64,000 nucleotides of DNA, taken from Aequorivita antarctica (GTDB lineage Bacteria > Bacteroidota > Bacteroidia > Flavobacteriales > Flavobacteriaceae). The translations under genes and the position numbers were made by a program. The stretch spans positions 248,001-312,000 of the forward strand of contig NZ_VORT01000003.1 in assembly GCF_007997155.1 (NCBI RefSeq), given 5' to 3'. The notes beneath the pieces are model-generated. The model had not been told where the DNA came from and did no database searches. It saw only the letters and a program-made list of their open reading frames with translations. Below are positions 46,505 through 57,267 of this stretch, piece after piece (the stretch's first letter is position 1; each line of letters begins with the position of its first letter).

Positions 46505-47350
46505 TTAATTTAAAGGCATATTATCTATTAACCGAACTTCGCCAGCAAATGCTGCAATAAAAGCTCTGTATTTTGAACTTTTGTTTTTTTGCTTTGCAGT
46601 TTTGAGTGTTTCTTCGTTGGCTATTTCAAAATATTCCAATTTCAAATTGGGGTTTTGCAAAAATCGTTCCGCAACCAAAGCATTCAATTCTTTAATGGAT
46701 TTAGAACTGAATTTTTCGCGAACTTCATTTAATGTTTTGTAAATAATCGTGGCTTCTTCAAATTGTTTTGCACTTAGTCGTTTGTTTCGCGAACTCATTG
46801 CAAGTCCGTTTTTCTCCCTTAAAATAGGGCATCCCATTATTTTTACGGGTAGTTTTTCGATGGCTACTAATTTCTTCACGATTTGCAATTGTTGAAAATC
46901 CTTCTCGCCAAAATAGGCAATGTTTGGCTTTACAATTCTTAATAGCTTGCTTACAATTGTACCCACTCCGTCAAAATGTCCCTTTCGGTGTTTTCCCTCC
47001 ATTTCATTTTCGAGACCTCCGAAATTGTATTTTTTTGCAGAAACCGAATCGTCATACAAGTCTGAAACCTCTGGTAAATACACAATCAGTTCTCCTTTTA
47101 GATTTTTTAATAGTGAAATATCATCTTCAGGAGTGCGGGGGTATTTTGCAAGATCAGTATTGTTGTTGAATTGGGTAGGGTTCACAAAAATGCTAACCAC
47201 CACTAAATGATTTTCATTTAAAGCATTAACAACCAAAGAGATGTGCCCCTTATGTAATGCACCCATTGTTGGCACAAAACCTATTTTGTCATTTTTCGCC
47301 ACGGAAGACAAGGCCTGCACCATTGTTTCTTTCTGGGTGTATATTACCAT
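46505..47350 (-). CDS. panC: pantothenate synthetase
   Basis: 281 residues. Joins pantoate and beta-alanine using ATP. The HIGH-like motif is PTMGALHKGHISL; also VSIFVNPTQFN, FGEKDFQQLQ and MSSRNKRLS. Start at 47350 places the nucleotide motif at residues 28-37 as usual. A -7 box (TAATTTTG, 47378 to 47371) lies 20 bases before the ATG, and the glycogen synthase gene diverges from here. Confidence 0.97.
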   Translation of the reverse strand: MVIYTQKETMVQALSSVAKNDKIGFVPTMGALHKGHISLVVNALNENHLVVVSIFVNPTQFNNNTDLAKYPRTPEDDISLLKNLKGELIVYLPEVSDLYDDSVSAKKYNFGGLENEMEGKHRKGHFDGVGTIVSKLLRIVKPNIAYFGEKDFQQLQIVKKLVAIEKLPVKIMGCPILREKNGLAMSSRNKRLSAKQFEEATIIYKTLNEVREKFSSKSIKELNALVAERFLQNPNLKLEYFEIANEETLKTAKQKNKSSKYRAFIAAFAGEVRLIDNMPLN

Positions 47351-47370
47351 AAATTCGGGTTAAGAGCGGG

Positions 47371-47378
47371 CAAAATTA
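47371..47378 (-). promoter_or_regulatory. promoter -7 box of panC
   Basis: TAATTTTG on the minus strand fits TAnnTTTG. Another TAATTTTG on the plus strand at 47410-47417 could serve the divergent glycogen synthase gene, giving back-to-back promoters. Confidence 0.55.
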
Positions 47379-47479
47379 ATATATTAAAGACAATCTACAT
47401 AAATTTTCGTAATTTTGCGTGTTTTTAATTGCCTCGATACTTTGGGGCGATATCAGAATTAATACCTAAAACCCTATAG

Positions 47480-48289
47480 ATGAAAGATAAAAGAGTCTTG
47501 TATGTGTCATCCGAAGTAATACCCTATCTTCCTGAGACCGAGATTTCTTCAATGTCGTTTGAAGCTCCCCGTATGATCAACAACAATGGCGGCCAAATAA
47601 GAATATTTATGCCCCGCTATGGCAACATTAACGAAAGAAGGCATCAATTGCACGAAGTGATTCGCCTCTCCGGAATGAACTTGGTGATCAACGATTTAGA
47701 TATGCCTTTAATAATCAAGGTTGCCTCCATTCCAAAAGAGCGCATCCAGGTTTATTTTATTGACAATGAAGACTACTTTAAAAGAAAAGCGACCTACGCA
47801 GATGAAGATGGCAATTTTTATAAAGACAATGACGAGCGCGCCATTTTCTTCGCCAAAGGAGTCATTGAAACCGTAAAAAAATTGAACTGGGCGCCAGATA
47901 TTATTCACGTTCACGGATGGTTGGCTTCTTTTTTACCTTTATATCTTCGGAATTATTACGGTAACGAACCTCTTTTTGAAAACAGTAAAATAGTTACTTC
48001 TGTATACAATCAAGGCTTCGATGGAACGTTAGCTAAAAATACAATTGATAAAATTCGGTTTGATGCTATTGATGACGAAGCCATTGCAGAACTTGAAGAA
48101 CCAAATTATGTCAACTTAATGAAAATTGCCATCAAAAATTCTGATGCTATTATCGTTGGGTCTGAAGAAATACCAAAAGAGCTTGAAGAATATCTTAACA
48201 CTTTGGACAAACCAGTGTTAAAATATCACAATATGGAAAATTTTTCGCAGGCATATTTAGATTTTTACAGCGGTAAGGTTTTAAAATAA
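47480..48289 (+). CDS. glycogen/starch synthase, GT5 domain only
   Basis: 269 residues, matching only the N-terminal half of glycogen synthase: KRVLYVSSEVIPYLPETE, APRMINNNGGQIRIFMPRYG, and the DIIHVHGWLASFLPLYL segment. The ADP-glucose-binding C-terminal domain (GT1-like) is absent, as in a set of short Bacteroidota homologues. The KTGGL motif that binds the nucleotide sugar near the N-terminus is replaced here by ETEIS. So ADP-glucose transferase activity is doubtful. Function unknown; the gene is conserved between panC and the DUF4270/glmS block in related genomes, as I recall. Confidence 0.85.
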   Translation: MKDKRVLYVSSEVIPYLPETEISSMSFEAPRMINNNGGQIRIFMPRYGNINERRHQLHEVIRLSGMNLVINDLDMPLIIKVASIPKERIQVYFIDNEDYFKRKATYADEDGNFYKDNDERAIFFAKGVIETVKKLNWAPDIIHVHGWLASFLPLYLRNYYGNEPLFENSKIVTSVYNQGFDGTLAKNTIDKIRFDAIDDEAIAELEEPNYVNLMKIAIKNSDAIIVGSEEIPKELEEYLNTLDKPVLKYHNMENFSQAYLDFYSGKVLK

Positions 48290-48439
48290 ATTCTTCAACA
48301 TTAATGATGAAATTTGTTAGTAACGTTTCATCAAAAAAGACAATTAAAAACGGATGAAATGCCTCGTAACAAATTGCGAAATAACGGAAATAAATAATTC
48401 GGGCGTTTCCTCTTCTTATACTTATATATCAAATATTAC

Positions 48440-49993
48440 ATGCAGATGAAAATTAAAAATTTGTTGCCAATAGCAGGCACTATTCTATTCCTGATTATTG
48501 CACTGTCCTCTTGTCAAGAAGACATTAGCACCATTGGTTCCGAAATTTTGGGTGATGAAACTCCAAACGGAATTTTAGACGATTCACAAACAATCGTTTC
48601 ATACAGCAGAAAGCTTGGCCCCGTGCAGAGCAACAGATTGCCTGGATACCAACTTGGTGTTTACAACGATCCTGTTTATGGAAAATCTACCATAAATTTA
48701 CTTTCGCAACTTACTTTAGAGCAAAGTAATCCAACCTTTGGCGACACTGCAACTGCAAAAGTAGACAGTGTTTTTGTTTACTTGCCTTTTTTTAGTACCG
48801 CAACTACCGTGGATAGTATAACCACATATGAACTTGATTCAATCTATGGTAGTTCCCCTATAAACGTTAACATAATTAAGTCTAATTATTTTTTAAGAGA
48901 GTATGACCCAAATAGTGGTTTTCAAGAACTTCAAAATTATTACACTGATCAGGGTTCAACTTTTGAACAAAATTTAGACATACAATTGGGCGCTGTTGAA
49001 AATTTCATCCCAAGCAATAGAGGCTTCATTTTAAGAAAAGGCGAAGATGATGAAGAAAAACTAGGTCCTGGATTGCGAGTTAGGCTGGACACCGCTTTTT
49101 TTAAGAAGAATATTATCAAGATGCAGGGAACTGAAGAATTGCGTAATAACAATAACTTCAAAAATTATTTAAGAGGGCTTTATTTTGAAGTAAATTCCTC
49201 TACCGACAATGGAAGCCTGTTCATTTTTGATAACACCAAAGCGCATGTTTCAATATTTTACACCGTCGATGATGAAGACAACCCAGGTGAAAGAAAAAGT
49301 AAAGTCTTTAAATTGAATTTTGGCGGTATTAATGTAAATACCTTCCAAAACGAGCTTTCACCAGAAATACAAACTGCCTTGGAAAATCCCAATATAGAAA
49401 CTGGGGAGGAAAACCTATACTTGCGAGGCGGCGACGGTATCATTTCGGTAGTAGAACTCTTCGGAAAAGATAATGACAACAACGGCGTGGCCGATGAACT
49501 TCAAGTACTTCGCGATAAAAAATGGATCATCAATGAAGCCAATCTTTTCTTTTATGTAAACCAAGATTTAATGGTTGGCGGCGCCACGGAGCCAGAGAGA
49601 ATTATGATCTACGACCTTAAAAACAGTAACGTTTTGGTAGATTATCTACTTGACCCAACAAATGGTTCGGATCCTGTTAATGCATTTACCAATCACTTTG
49701 GAAAATTGGAGAGAGGGAGTGACGGCAATGGCAAATATTATAAATTGAAAATTACCAGTCATATCAGCAACCTTATAAATAAAGACAGTACTAATGTGCC
49801 TTTGGGAATCGTGGTTTCACAAAATGTTGCAATCCGTACCACCCAAAAACTTCAAAATCCAATGGAACCTCAAATTGAACAGATTCCATCCAGTACCGTT
49901 GTTTCGCCTGAAGGAACTATTCTTTACGGAAACGCAGCCCAAAACCAAGAAAAAAGATTAAAGCTCCAAATTTATTATACTGAACCAAAATAA
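48440..49993 (+). CDS. DUF4270 domain lipoprotein
   Basis: 517 residues. Lipobox at Cys25 (IALSSC), then a beta-rich chain typical of DUF4270 (SSCQEDISTIGSEILGD, GVYNDPVYGKSTINLL, and C-terminal YGNAAQNQEKRLKLQIYYTEPK). An ATG six bases downstream gives an equally good start. Usually surface-exposed in Bacteroidota, often near polysaccharide loci. No established function. Nine bases before glmS, so probably cotranscribed with it. Confidence 0.88.
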   Translation: MQMKIKNLLPIAGTILFLIIALSSCQEDISTIGSEILGDETPNGILDDSQTIVSYSRKLGPVQSNRLPGYQLGVYNDPVYGKSTINLLSQLTLEQSNPTFGDTATAKVDSVFVYLPFFSTATTVDSITTYELDSIYGSSPINVNIIKSNYFLREYDPNSGFQELQNYYTDQGSTFEQNLDIQLGAVENFIPSNRGFILRKGEDDEEKLGPGLRVRLDTAFFKKNIIKMQGTEELRNNNNFKNYLRGLYFEVNSSTDNGSLFIFDNTKAHVSIFYTVDDEDNPGERKSKVFKLNFGGINVNTFQNELSPEIQTALENPNIETGEENLYLRGGDGIISVVELFGKDNDNNGVADELQVLRDKKWIINEANLFFYVNQDLMVGGATEPERIMIYDLKNSNVLVDYLLDPTNGSDPVNAFTNHFGKLERGSDGNGKYYKLKITSHISNLINKDSTNVPLGIVVSQNVAIRTTQKLQNPMEPQIEQIPSSTVVSPEGTILYGNAAQNQEKRLKLQIYYTEPK

Positions 49994-50002
49994 ACCCCGC
50001 TT

Positions 50003-51850
50003 ATGTGTGGAATTGTAGGCTATATTGGCAAAAGAGAAGCATACCCGATCATTCTGAATGGTTTGAAACGTTTAGAATATAGAGGTTATGACAGTGCAGG
50101 AATTGCACTTTTTGACGGAACAGATATCCAACTTTGCAAAACAAAAGGCAAGGTTGCAAATCTTGAGGAAAAAGCTGAAAAAGAAATTTCACTCAAAGGA
50201 AACCTTGGTATTGGGCACACCCGTTGGGCAACCCACGGAGTTCCTAACGACGTGAACAGCCACCCACACTTCTCAAACAGTGGCGATTTGGTAATCATCC
50301 ACAACGGTATTATTGAGAACTACGATTCCCTTAAAAAAGAATTGATAAAAAGAGGATACACCTTTAAATCTGATACTGATACAGAAGTATTGGTAAACCT
50401 TATTGAAGATATTCAAATAAATGAAAAAGTAAAACTCGGCAAGGCGGTTCAAATTGCTTTAAACCAAGTTGTTGGCGCTTACGCCATTGCCCTTTTCGAT
50501 AGAAAAAAACCCGATGAAATAGTGGTAGCCAAACTTGGTAGCCCTTTAGCAATCGGCGTTGGCGAGGATGAATTTTTTGTTGCAAGCGATGCTTCACCCT
50601 TTATTGAATTCACCAACAGCGCCATCTATTTGGAAGATGAGGAAATGGCCATCATCCGCCTTGGACGCGATGTAAAAATTCGAAAAATCAAGGACGACAA
50701 ATTAGTTGCGCCATACATTCATGAACTCCAACTGAATCTTGAACAAATTGAAAAAGGTGGTTATGACCATTTTATGTTGAAGGAAATCCACGAGCAGCCT
50801 GCTGTAATAAAAGATACCTATCGTGGACGATTACTTGCTGAACAAGGCATTGTAAAGTTGGGCGGACTTGAAGATTATATTGAAAAATTCATCAACGCAG
50901 ACCGCATTATTATTGTAGCCTGCGGAACTTCGTGGCATGCGGGTCTGGTGGCCGAATATATTTTTGAGGATTTAGTACGCATACCCGTTGAAGTGGAATA
51001 CGCTTCTGAATTCCGTTACAGAAATCCAGTTATTTCAGAAAAAGATGTTGTCATTGCCATTTCACAAAGTGGTGAAACCGCAGATACACTTGCTGCAATA
51101 AAACTTGCAAAATCAAAAGGTGCTTTCGTTTATGGTGTTTGCAACGTTGTAGGCTCCACCATTTCAAGAGAAACCCATAGTGGAACTTATACGCACGCTG
51201 GACCTGAAATTGGTGTTGCTTCCACTAAGGCTTTTACCACACAAATCACCGTTTTGGCAATGATAGCCCTGCGTTTGGCAAAGGCGAAAGGCACCATCAG
51301 CCATCGTGATTTTATGCTTTATCTACACGAGTTGGAGCTAATTCCAAAGCATGTAGAGGAAGCTTTAAAAACAGAAGACAAAATAAAAGAAATAGCTGCC
51401 GTTTTTAAGGACGTTCGCAATTTCCTTTATTTAGGAAGAGGATATAACTTCCCAGTAGCTTTGGAAGGCGCCTTGAAACTAAAAGAAATTTCATACATAC
51501 ACGCTGAAGGCTATCCCGCCGCCGAAATGAAACACGGCCCAATCGCTTTGATTGACGAACATATGCCTGTAGTGGTTGTTGCGATAAAAAGCGACCATTA
51601 CGATAAAGTCGTGAGCAACATTCAAGAAATAAAGGCTAGAAAAGGGAAAATTATAGCAGTAGTTTCAAAAGGAGATACCGCAGTTAGGGAGCTGGCAGAT
51701 TACGTAATGGAAGTACCACATACTCCAGAGGCTTTATCGCCTTTGGTGACCACCATTCCGTTGCAATTGCTCTCTTACCATATTGCCGTAATGCTTGGCA
51801 GAAACGTTGATCAGCCACGTAACTTAGCGAAATCTGTTACCGTAGAGTAA
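50003..51850 (+). CDS. glmS: glutamine--fructose-6-phosphate transaminase (isomerizing)
   Basis: 615 residues. Makes glucosamine-6-phosphate from fructose-6-phosphate and glutamine, the first step of UDP-GlcNAc and peptidoglycan synthesis. The N-terminal glutaminase domain has the nucleophile Cys2 (CGIVGYIG) after Met removal and GHTRWATHG; two SIS domains carry CGTSWHAG and SQSGETADT; the C-terminal LAKSVTVE is the usual end. Upstream DUF4270 is only nine bases away. No glmS ribozyme is seen, as expected outside Firmicutes. Confidence 0.98.
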   Translation: MCGIVGYIGKREAYPIILNGLKRLEYRGYDSAGIALFDGTDIQLCKTKGKVANLEEKAEKEISLKGNLGIGHTRWATHGVPNDVNSHPHFSNSGDLVIIHNGIIENYDSLKKELIKRGYTFKSDTDTEVLVNLIEDIQINEKVKLGKAVQIALNQVVGAYAIALFDRKKPDEIVVAKLGSPLAIGVGEDEFFVASDASPFIEFTNSAIYLEDEEMAIIRLGRDVKIRKIKDDKLVAPYIHELQLNLEQIEKGGYDHFMLKEIHEQPAVIKDTYRGRLLAEQGIVKLGGLEDYIEKFINADRIIIVACGTSWHAGLVAEYIFEDLVRIPVEVEYASEFRYRNPVISEKDVVIAISQSGETADTLAAIKLAKSKGAFVYGVCNVVGSTISRETHSGTYTHAGPEIGVASTKAFTTQITVLAMIALRLAKAKGTISHRDFMLYLHELELIPKHVEEALKTEDKIKEIAAVFKDVRNFLYLGRGYNFPVALEGALKLKEISYIHAEGYPAAEMKHGPIALIDEHMPVVVVAIKSDHYDKVVSNIQEIKARKGKIIAVVSKGDTAVRELADYVMEVPHTPEALSPLVTTIPLQLLSYHIAVMLGRNVDQPRNLAKSVTVE

Positions 51851-51900
51851 TTCAAGGTTTCATGCTTTAAGTTCCATGTTTCAAAAATAGTGGATCAAGA
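51851..51900. repeat. low-complexity CATG/TTTCA-type intergenic repeat after glmS
   Basis: The phrase AAGGTTTCATGCTTT-AAGTTCCATGTTTCA has two related half-units, a common form of flavobacterial intergenic repeat. No gene lies in 51851..51977. Confidence 0.35.
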
Positions 51901-51965
51901 CCATCATCTTGGCTCAAAAAGTTCTGTTTCCTGATTCCCTCACATCATATTTCCAAATAAATTGA

Positions 51966-51973
51966 TACTTTTA
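51966..51973 (+). promoter_or_regulatory. possible -7 box abutting the sulfotransferase-like gene
   Basis: TACTTTTA (one mismatch from TAnnTTTG) ends four bases before the ATG at 51978. Confidence 0.3.
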
Positions 51974-51977
51974 GATA

Positions 51978-52700
51978 ATGAAAGTTATCAATCTAATTTC
52001 CGGGCCCCGAAATCTTTCAACGGCATTAATGTATTCCTATGCACAGCGCGAAGACATTACAGTTTTAGACGAACCTTTTTACGGCTATTACCTTAAAAAT
52101 GCTTTTTTGGAAAACGGGCATCCTTCGCAAAAGGAAATCCTTCAAACGATGGAACTGAAAGAAGAAAAAGTTGTTGAAGAAATAAATTTACTTTCAGAAA
52201 AAAAAATCGTCTTTGTAAAAGGAATGGCGCACCATTATTTATCAGAAAACCCTTCTTTTATCTTGAACTGGGGAAATGTAATTCTCATTCGGCACCCCAA
52301 AAAATTGATAGCTTCCTTTTCAAAAGTAATCCACACGCCCACTCTGAATGATATTGGCATCAAAAAAGCTTCGGAATTATTTTTATTTCTAAAGAAAAAT
52401 GGAAAAACACCAATCGTAATTGACAGCGATGAACTTTTAAAAGATCCTGAAACTTATCTCAAAAAACTTTGCCATCTGCTAAACATTCCTTTTTCTTCAA
52501 CAATGCTTCGGTGGAAAAAAGGCGGTATTCTGGAAGATGGTATTTGGGCAAAACATTGGTACAGCAATGTGCACAATTCTGAAGGATTTGCAATTCAAAA
52601 AAGTAGCGCGCAGCCCTTCCCTAAACATTTGGAACCTTTGCTCGAAAAAGCCTTGCCTTACTATGAAACATTAAAAAATAATATTTTAATCAACAATTAA
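51978..52700 (+). CDS. sulfotransferase-like P-loop protein paired with an aminotransferase
   Basis: 240 residues. The N-terminal loop ISGPRNLSTALMYSYAQR is a PAPS-type 5'-phosphosulfate-binding loop, followed by DEPFYGYYLKNAF and the 3'-phosphate motif VILIRHPKKLIASFSK. Hence a sulfotransferase-like P-loop fold, substrate unknown. The next gene begins after one base and encodes a class IV aminotransferase. As I recall, plants carry a fusion of the same two domains in the same order (branched-chain aminotransferase-like proteins), which suggests that the two act together. Confidence 0.85.
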   Translation: MKVINLISGPRNLSTALMYSYAQREDITVLDEPFYGYYLKNAFLENGHPSQKEILQTMELKEEKVVEEINLLSEKKIVFVKGMAHHYLSENPSFILNWGNVILIRHPKKLIASFSKVIHTPTLNDIGIKKASELFLFLKKNGKTPIVIDSDELLKDPETYLKKLCHLLNIPFSSTMLRWKKGGILEDGIWAKHWYSNVHNSEGFAIQKSSAQPFPKHLEPLLEKALPYYETLKNNILINN

Positions 52701-52701
52701 T

Positions 52702-53595
52702 ATGCTTCAAAAATCCAACCCCAAAAACGACAATATCCAAGTATTTATAAAAGACAAACTCTATCCGCGAAGTGAAGCAAAAGTTTCGGTTTTTGACAGT
52801 TCCGTACAAGGCGGTGATGCGGTTTGGGAAGGATTGCGTGTTTATCCCGAAGGCGTTGTTTGTTTAGACAAACATTTAACCAGACTACACGAATCTGCGA
52901 AAACATTGCTATTTGCTGATATTCCTTCCAAAGAATTCATAAAAAAAGCTATAAAACAAACCCTTGATGCCAATGGAATGACGGACGATACCCATATTCG
53001 TCTGACGTTAACTAGAGGTGAAAAAATAACCAGCGGTATGGATCCAAGATTGAATCAAAGCGGTTCTTGTTTAATTGTTTTGGCAGAATGGAAACCTTTG
53101 GTTTACGACAATAGCCACGGAATAAAAGTAATAAGTACCAGTCAACGTCGCAACTCACCACAATTTTTGGACAGTAAAATACACCACAACAATTTGCTCA
53201 ATAATATAATCGCAAAAATCCAGGCTAACGTTGCTGGAAAAGACGCCGGATTAATGCTGGACGATCGCGGTTTTATAGCTGAACTGAACGGCAGTAACGT
53301 TTTTATGGTGAAAAACGGAAAGGTTCTTACACCTTTCGCACACGCTTGTTTACCTGGTATAACGCGAAATTCAGTAATTGAAATGTGCAAAAAAAACAAT
53401 ATCGAAATCGCCGAAGCAGATATTACACTTTCCCAATTCTACAATGCCGATGGCGTTATAGCAACAGGCACTATGGGAGAGCTTACTCCGATTGTTGAAA
53501 TTGACGGTCGAAATATTTCAAAAGACGATCCACTTCAGAAAAGAATAATTACAATTTTTGCGAAAGAAGTTCGCGGGTTGTGTGAAAAGCTTTGA
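52702..53595 (+). CDS. class IV PLP aminotransferase, partner of the sulfotransferase-like protein
   Basis: 297 residues. Fold type IV aminotransferase of the IlvE/D-amino-acid transaminase/4-amino-4-deoxychorismate lyase group. Seen: FDSSVQGGDAVWEGLRVYPEG at the N-terminus, the PLP-Lys region DSKIHHNNLLNNIIAKIQA, GFIAELNGSNVFMVKNGK, LPGITRNSVIEMC and GTMGELTPIVEIDGR. It follows the sulfotransferase-like gene by one base, so the two are translated from one message. Substrate is open; a plain branched-chain aminotransferase would not need such a partner. Confidence 0.88.
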   Translation: MLQKSNPKNDNIQVFIKDKLYPRSEAKVSVFDSSVQGGDAVWEGLRVYPEGVVCLDKHLTRLHESAKTLLFADIPSKEFIKKAIKQTLDANGMTDDTHIRLTLTRGEKITSGMDPRLNQSGSCLIVLAEWKPLVYDNSHGIKVISTSQRRNSPQFLDSKIHHNNLLNNIIAKIQANVAGKDAGLMLDDRGFIAELNGSNVFMVKNGKVLTPFAHACLPGITRNSVIEMCKKNNIEIAEADITLSQFYNADGVIATGTMGELTPIVEIDGRNISKDDPLQKRIITIFAKEVRGLCEKL

Positions 53596-53704
53596 TTTTA
53601 TTAGACCTAACAAGGTTTTAATTGACTTCCGAAGCTTTTTTCCGCAGAGGAAGAAAAACTATAAGGTCTCTTAGCAAAAAACTGTAAATTTTTTAAACTT
53701 GGCG

Positions 53705-53736
53705 TTGCAATTTTAATTCAGAAAAAACTATCTTTG
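53705..53736 (+). promoter_or_regulatory. atpD promoter
   Basis: -33 TTG at 53705-53707, 21-base spacer, -7 TATCTTTG at 53729-53736, a strong match to TTTG/TAnnTTTG. The leader of about 55 bases includes GGGGTGG-TTTTTTCACCC, a small hairpin. Confidence 0.75.
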
Positions 53737-53782
53737 CACCGTTCAAAACAGGGGTGGTTTTTTCACCCTTAGATAACTATAA

Positions 53783-55303
<1,521 letters not shown>

Positions 55304-55318
55304 AATAGTAATTAGAAG

Positions 55319-55354
55319 TTAGTATTGAGTATTTAGACTTTTACTCAATACTAA
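55319..55354. repeat. palindromic repeat between atpD and atpC
   Basis: TTAGTATTGAGT (55319-55330) and ACTCAATACTAA (55343-55354) are perfect inverted arms of 12 bp; two further ACTCAATACTAA-like half-units follow before atpC. It resembles an intergenic dispersed repeat and could set the atpD/atpC mRNA ratio. Confidence 0.7.
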
Positions 55355-55379
55355 TTTCTCAATACTCAATACTAAAAAT

Positions 55380-55655
55380 ATGTACTTAGAAATAGTAACC
55401 CCCGAAGCATCCTTAGTTGCTGGAGAAGTTGAAAGCATAACCGTTCCTGGCGTGGATGGTGAATTCCAAATGTTAAACAACCACGCTCCTATTGTTTCCG
55501 TTTTGCAAAAAGGCAAAGTGAAGTTTAAAGGAAATCCTACGATTGCGGAAGGTTTTGAGAAAAAATTTTCTCAAGAAGACGGGAAATGGGTTCTTGAAAT
55601 TTCTGGCGGAACTATTGAATGTAACAACAACCGCGTGATAGTTTTGGCAGATTAA
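55380..55655 (+). CDS. atpC: F1F0 ATP synthase subunit epsilon, short form
   Basis: 91 residues, covering only the N-terminal beta-sandwich (IVTPEASLVAGEVESITVPGVDGEFQMLNNHAPIVSVL). The C-terminal two-helix domain, which inhibits ATP hydrolysis in many bacteria, is absent. Starts 76 bases after atpD. Confidence 0.93.
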   Translation: MYLEIVTPEASLVAGEVESITVPGVDGEFQMLNNHAPIVSVLQKGKVKFKGNPTIAEGFEKKFSQEDGKWVLEISGGTIECNNNRVIVLAD

Positions 55656-55678
55656 ACCATATAAAACATCAAAATATT

Positions 55679-55715
55679 AAATCCCAAATTCCAAAATGAT
55701 GGAGTTTGGGATTTT
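55679..55715 (+). terminator. terminator after atpC
   Basis: AAATCCCAAA pairs with TTTGGGATTT around a loop of about sixteen bases, then a T-run. Confidence 0.75.
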
Positions 55716-55802
55716 TGTTTTCATAAATAATATTTAAAGTTATATAAACACCCCTATCAACAATGCAAAGAGATTTGTAAATTTGTTCCGAATGAAAACG
55801 CT

Positions 55803-56666
55803 ATGCAGTTAAAGGAAATAGACAGGGTAAAAACCATTACCAAAGAAGATTTTCTAAAGAATTATTTCAAGCCCCAAAAACCCGTCGTTATTGAAAGGTT
55901 TACAGAGGAGTGGCCTGCTTTTAAAAAATGGGACCTTGAGTATATGGCCGATATTGCGGGAGATATAATGGTTCCACTCTATGACAATCGCCCTGTGAGC
56001 CATAAAGACGGTTTTAACCAACCGCACGCCAAGATGAAAATGCGCGAATATGTTGAGCTTCTAAAAACCGAACCTACCAAATACCGCATCTTTCTTTGGA
56101 ATATTCTAAAGGAAGTACCGCAACTTCAAAACGATTTTGACTATCCAGATTTTGGATTAAAACTGATGAAAGGCCTACCGATGCTTTTCTTCGGCGGAAA
56201 AGATTCCTACACCTTTATGCACTACGATATCGATTTGGCAAACATCTTCCATTTTCACTTCCAAGGAAAAAAGGAAGTGATACTTTTTGATCAAACACAA
56301 AACAACCACCTATACAAAATACCCCATTCCTTAATAACTAGAGAAGATATTGACTTTGCAACTCCAGACTATGAAAAATGGCCTGCGCTAAAAGAAGCTA
56401 AAGGCTATAAAGCCAATTTGGAACATGGCAACATACTTTATATGCCCGAAGGCTATTGGCATTATATGCGCTATATTACCCCTGGTTTTTCCATGAGTCT
56501 TCGCGCTATGCCCAGAAACCCAAAAAACTTGGTAAAAGCTGTTTACAATATTGCATTTATGCGCTATTTCGATCAATTAATGCGAAAACTGAAAGGCCAA
56601 AAATGGATTGATTGGAAAAATGAACAAGCTATTGTTCGCACAAATTATAAAATCAGGAATTATTGA
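55803..56666 (+). CDS. JmjC/cupin_8-type 2-oxoglutarate oxygenase-like protein
   Basis: 287 residues. Fe(II)-binding triad in place: His140 and Asp142 (MHYDID) with His220 (GYWHYM). N-terminal KPVVIERFTEEWPAFKKWDLEYM is the usual entry of the cupin_8 domain. Such enzymes hydroxylate proteins or RNA-linked residues using 2-oxoglutarate; the substrate here is unknown. The -7-like TAAATTTG at 55778-55785 lies 17 bases before the ATG. Confidence 0.88.
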   Translation: MQLKEIDRVKTITKEDFLKNYFKPQKPVVIERFTEEWPAFKKWDLEYMADIAGDIMVPLYDNRPVSHKDGFNQPHAKMKMREYVELLKTEPTKYRIFLWNILKEVPQLQNDFDYPDFGLKLMKGLPMLFFGGKDSYTFMHYDIDLANIFHFHFQGKKEVILFDQTQNNHLYKIPHSLITREDIDFATPDYEKWPALKEAKGYKANLEHGNILYMPEGYWHYMRYITPGFSMSLRAMPRNPKNLVKAVYNIAFMRYFDQLMRKLKGQKWIDWKNEQAIVRTNYKIRNY

Positions 56667-56768
56667 CTAAATCCCATTATAAACATTAAGCTAAAGATTA
56701 ATAGGCTGTTGAATTATATCCTGAAAGCAACAACTGTAGCCAACAATGCACAACAAAGCCACCATTAA

Positions 56769-57242
56769 TTACTTTATCTCCCCAACCTTCCCATAAACAA
56801 GCTCACTCTCCCACCCCCGATAAAAAAGATAGTCTGCCAATTTCTTTCGTTTTTTCTGAAGGTCTTTTTCTGAAACCAATTGTTGCATTCGCTTTTCTGC
56901 TAAGGCTTCAAAGGTTTTGTAGTATTCAGAATCAGGAATTTCCTTTAAAGCAATTTTAATGTTGAATTTTGAAATTTGACGCATTTTCAATTCATTCACA
57001 ATCCTATTTCTCCCCCACTTTTTTGTTCTAAACTTTCCGCGGGCAAAGGCTTGCGCAAAGCGAGTTTCATTTAAAAAGTTGTGTCTTAATAAGTGATCTA
57101 TTATTTCATCCACCGCTAAGGGAACCATCCGCATTTCATAAAGCTTTTGATGTACCTCTTTATGGCAACGCTCTTGGTAGGCGCAGTAACGCTCCATCTT
57201 TTTGGTGGCTTCATCGACGGTGTATGTTTTGTGGGTGTTCAA
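56769..57242 (-). CDS. recX: regulatory protein RecX
   Basis: 157 residues, the compact helical RecX fold that binds and limits RecA filaments. Recognised by LYEMRMVPLAVDEIIDHLLRHNFLNETRFAQAFARGKFRTKKWGRNRI and LADYLFYRGWESELV. There is no recA gene in the window. Confidence 0.92.
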   Translation of the reverse strand: MNTHKTYTVDEATKKMERYCAYQERCHKEVHQKLYEMRMVPLAVDEIIDHLLRHNFLNETRFAQAFARGKFRTKKWGRNRIVNELKMRQISKFNIKIALKEIPDSEYYKTFEALAEKRMQQLVSEKDLQKKRKKLADYLFYRGWESELVYGKVGEIK

Positions 57243-57267
57243 TTTTTTTTAAAAATTATTCGTTTTC

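Noticed and set aside
50003-50010. glmS ribozyme upstream of glmS
   Set aside because: The upstream gene ends nine bases before glmS, leaving no room for it.
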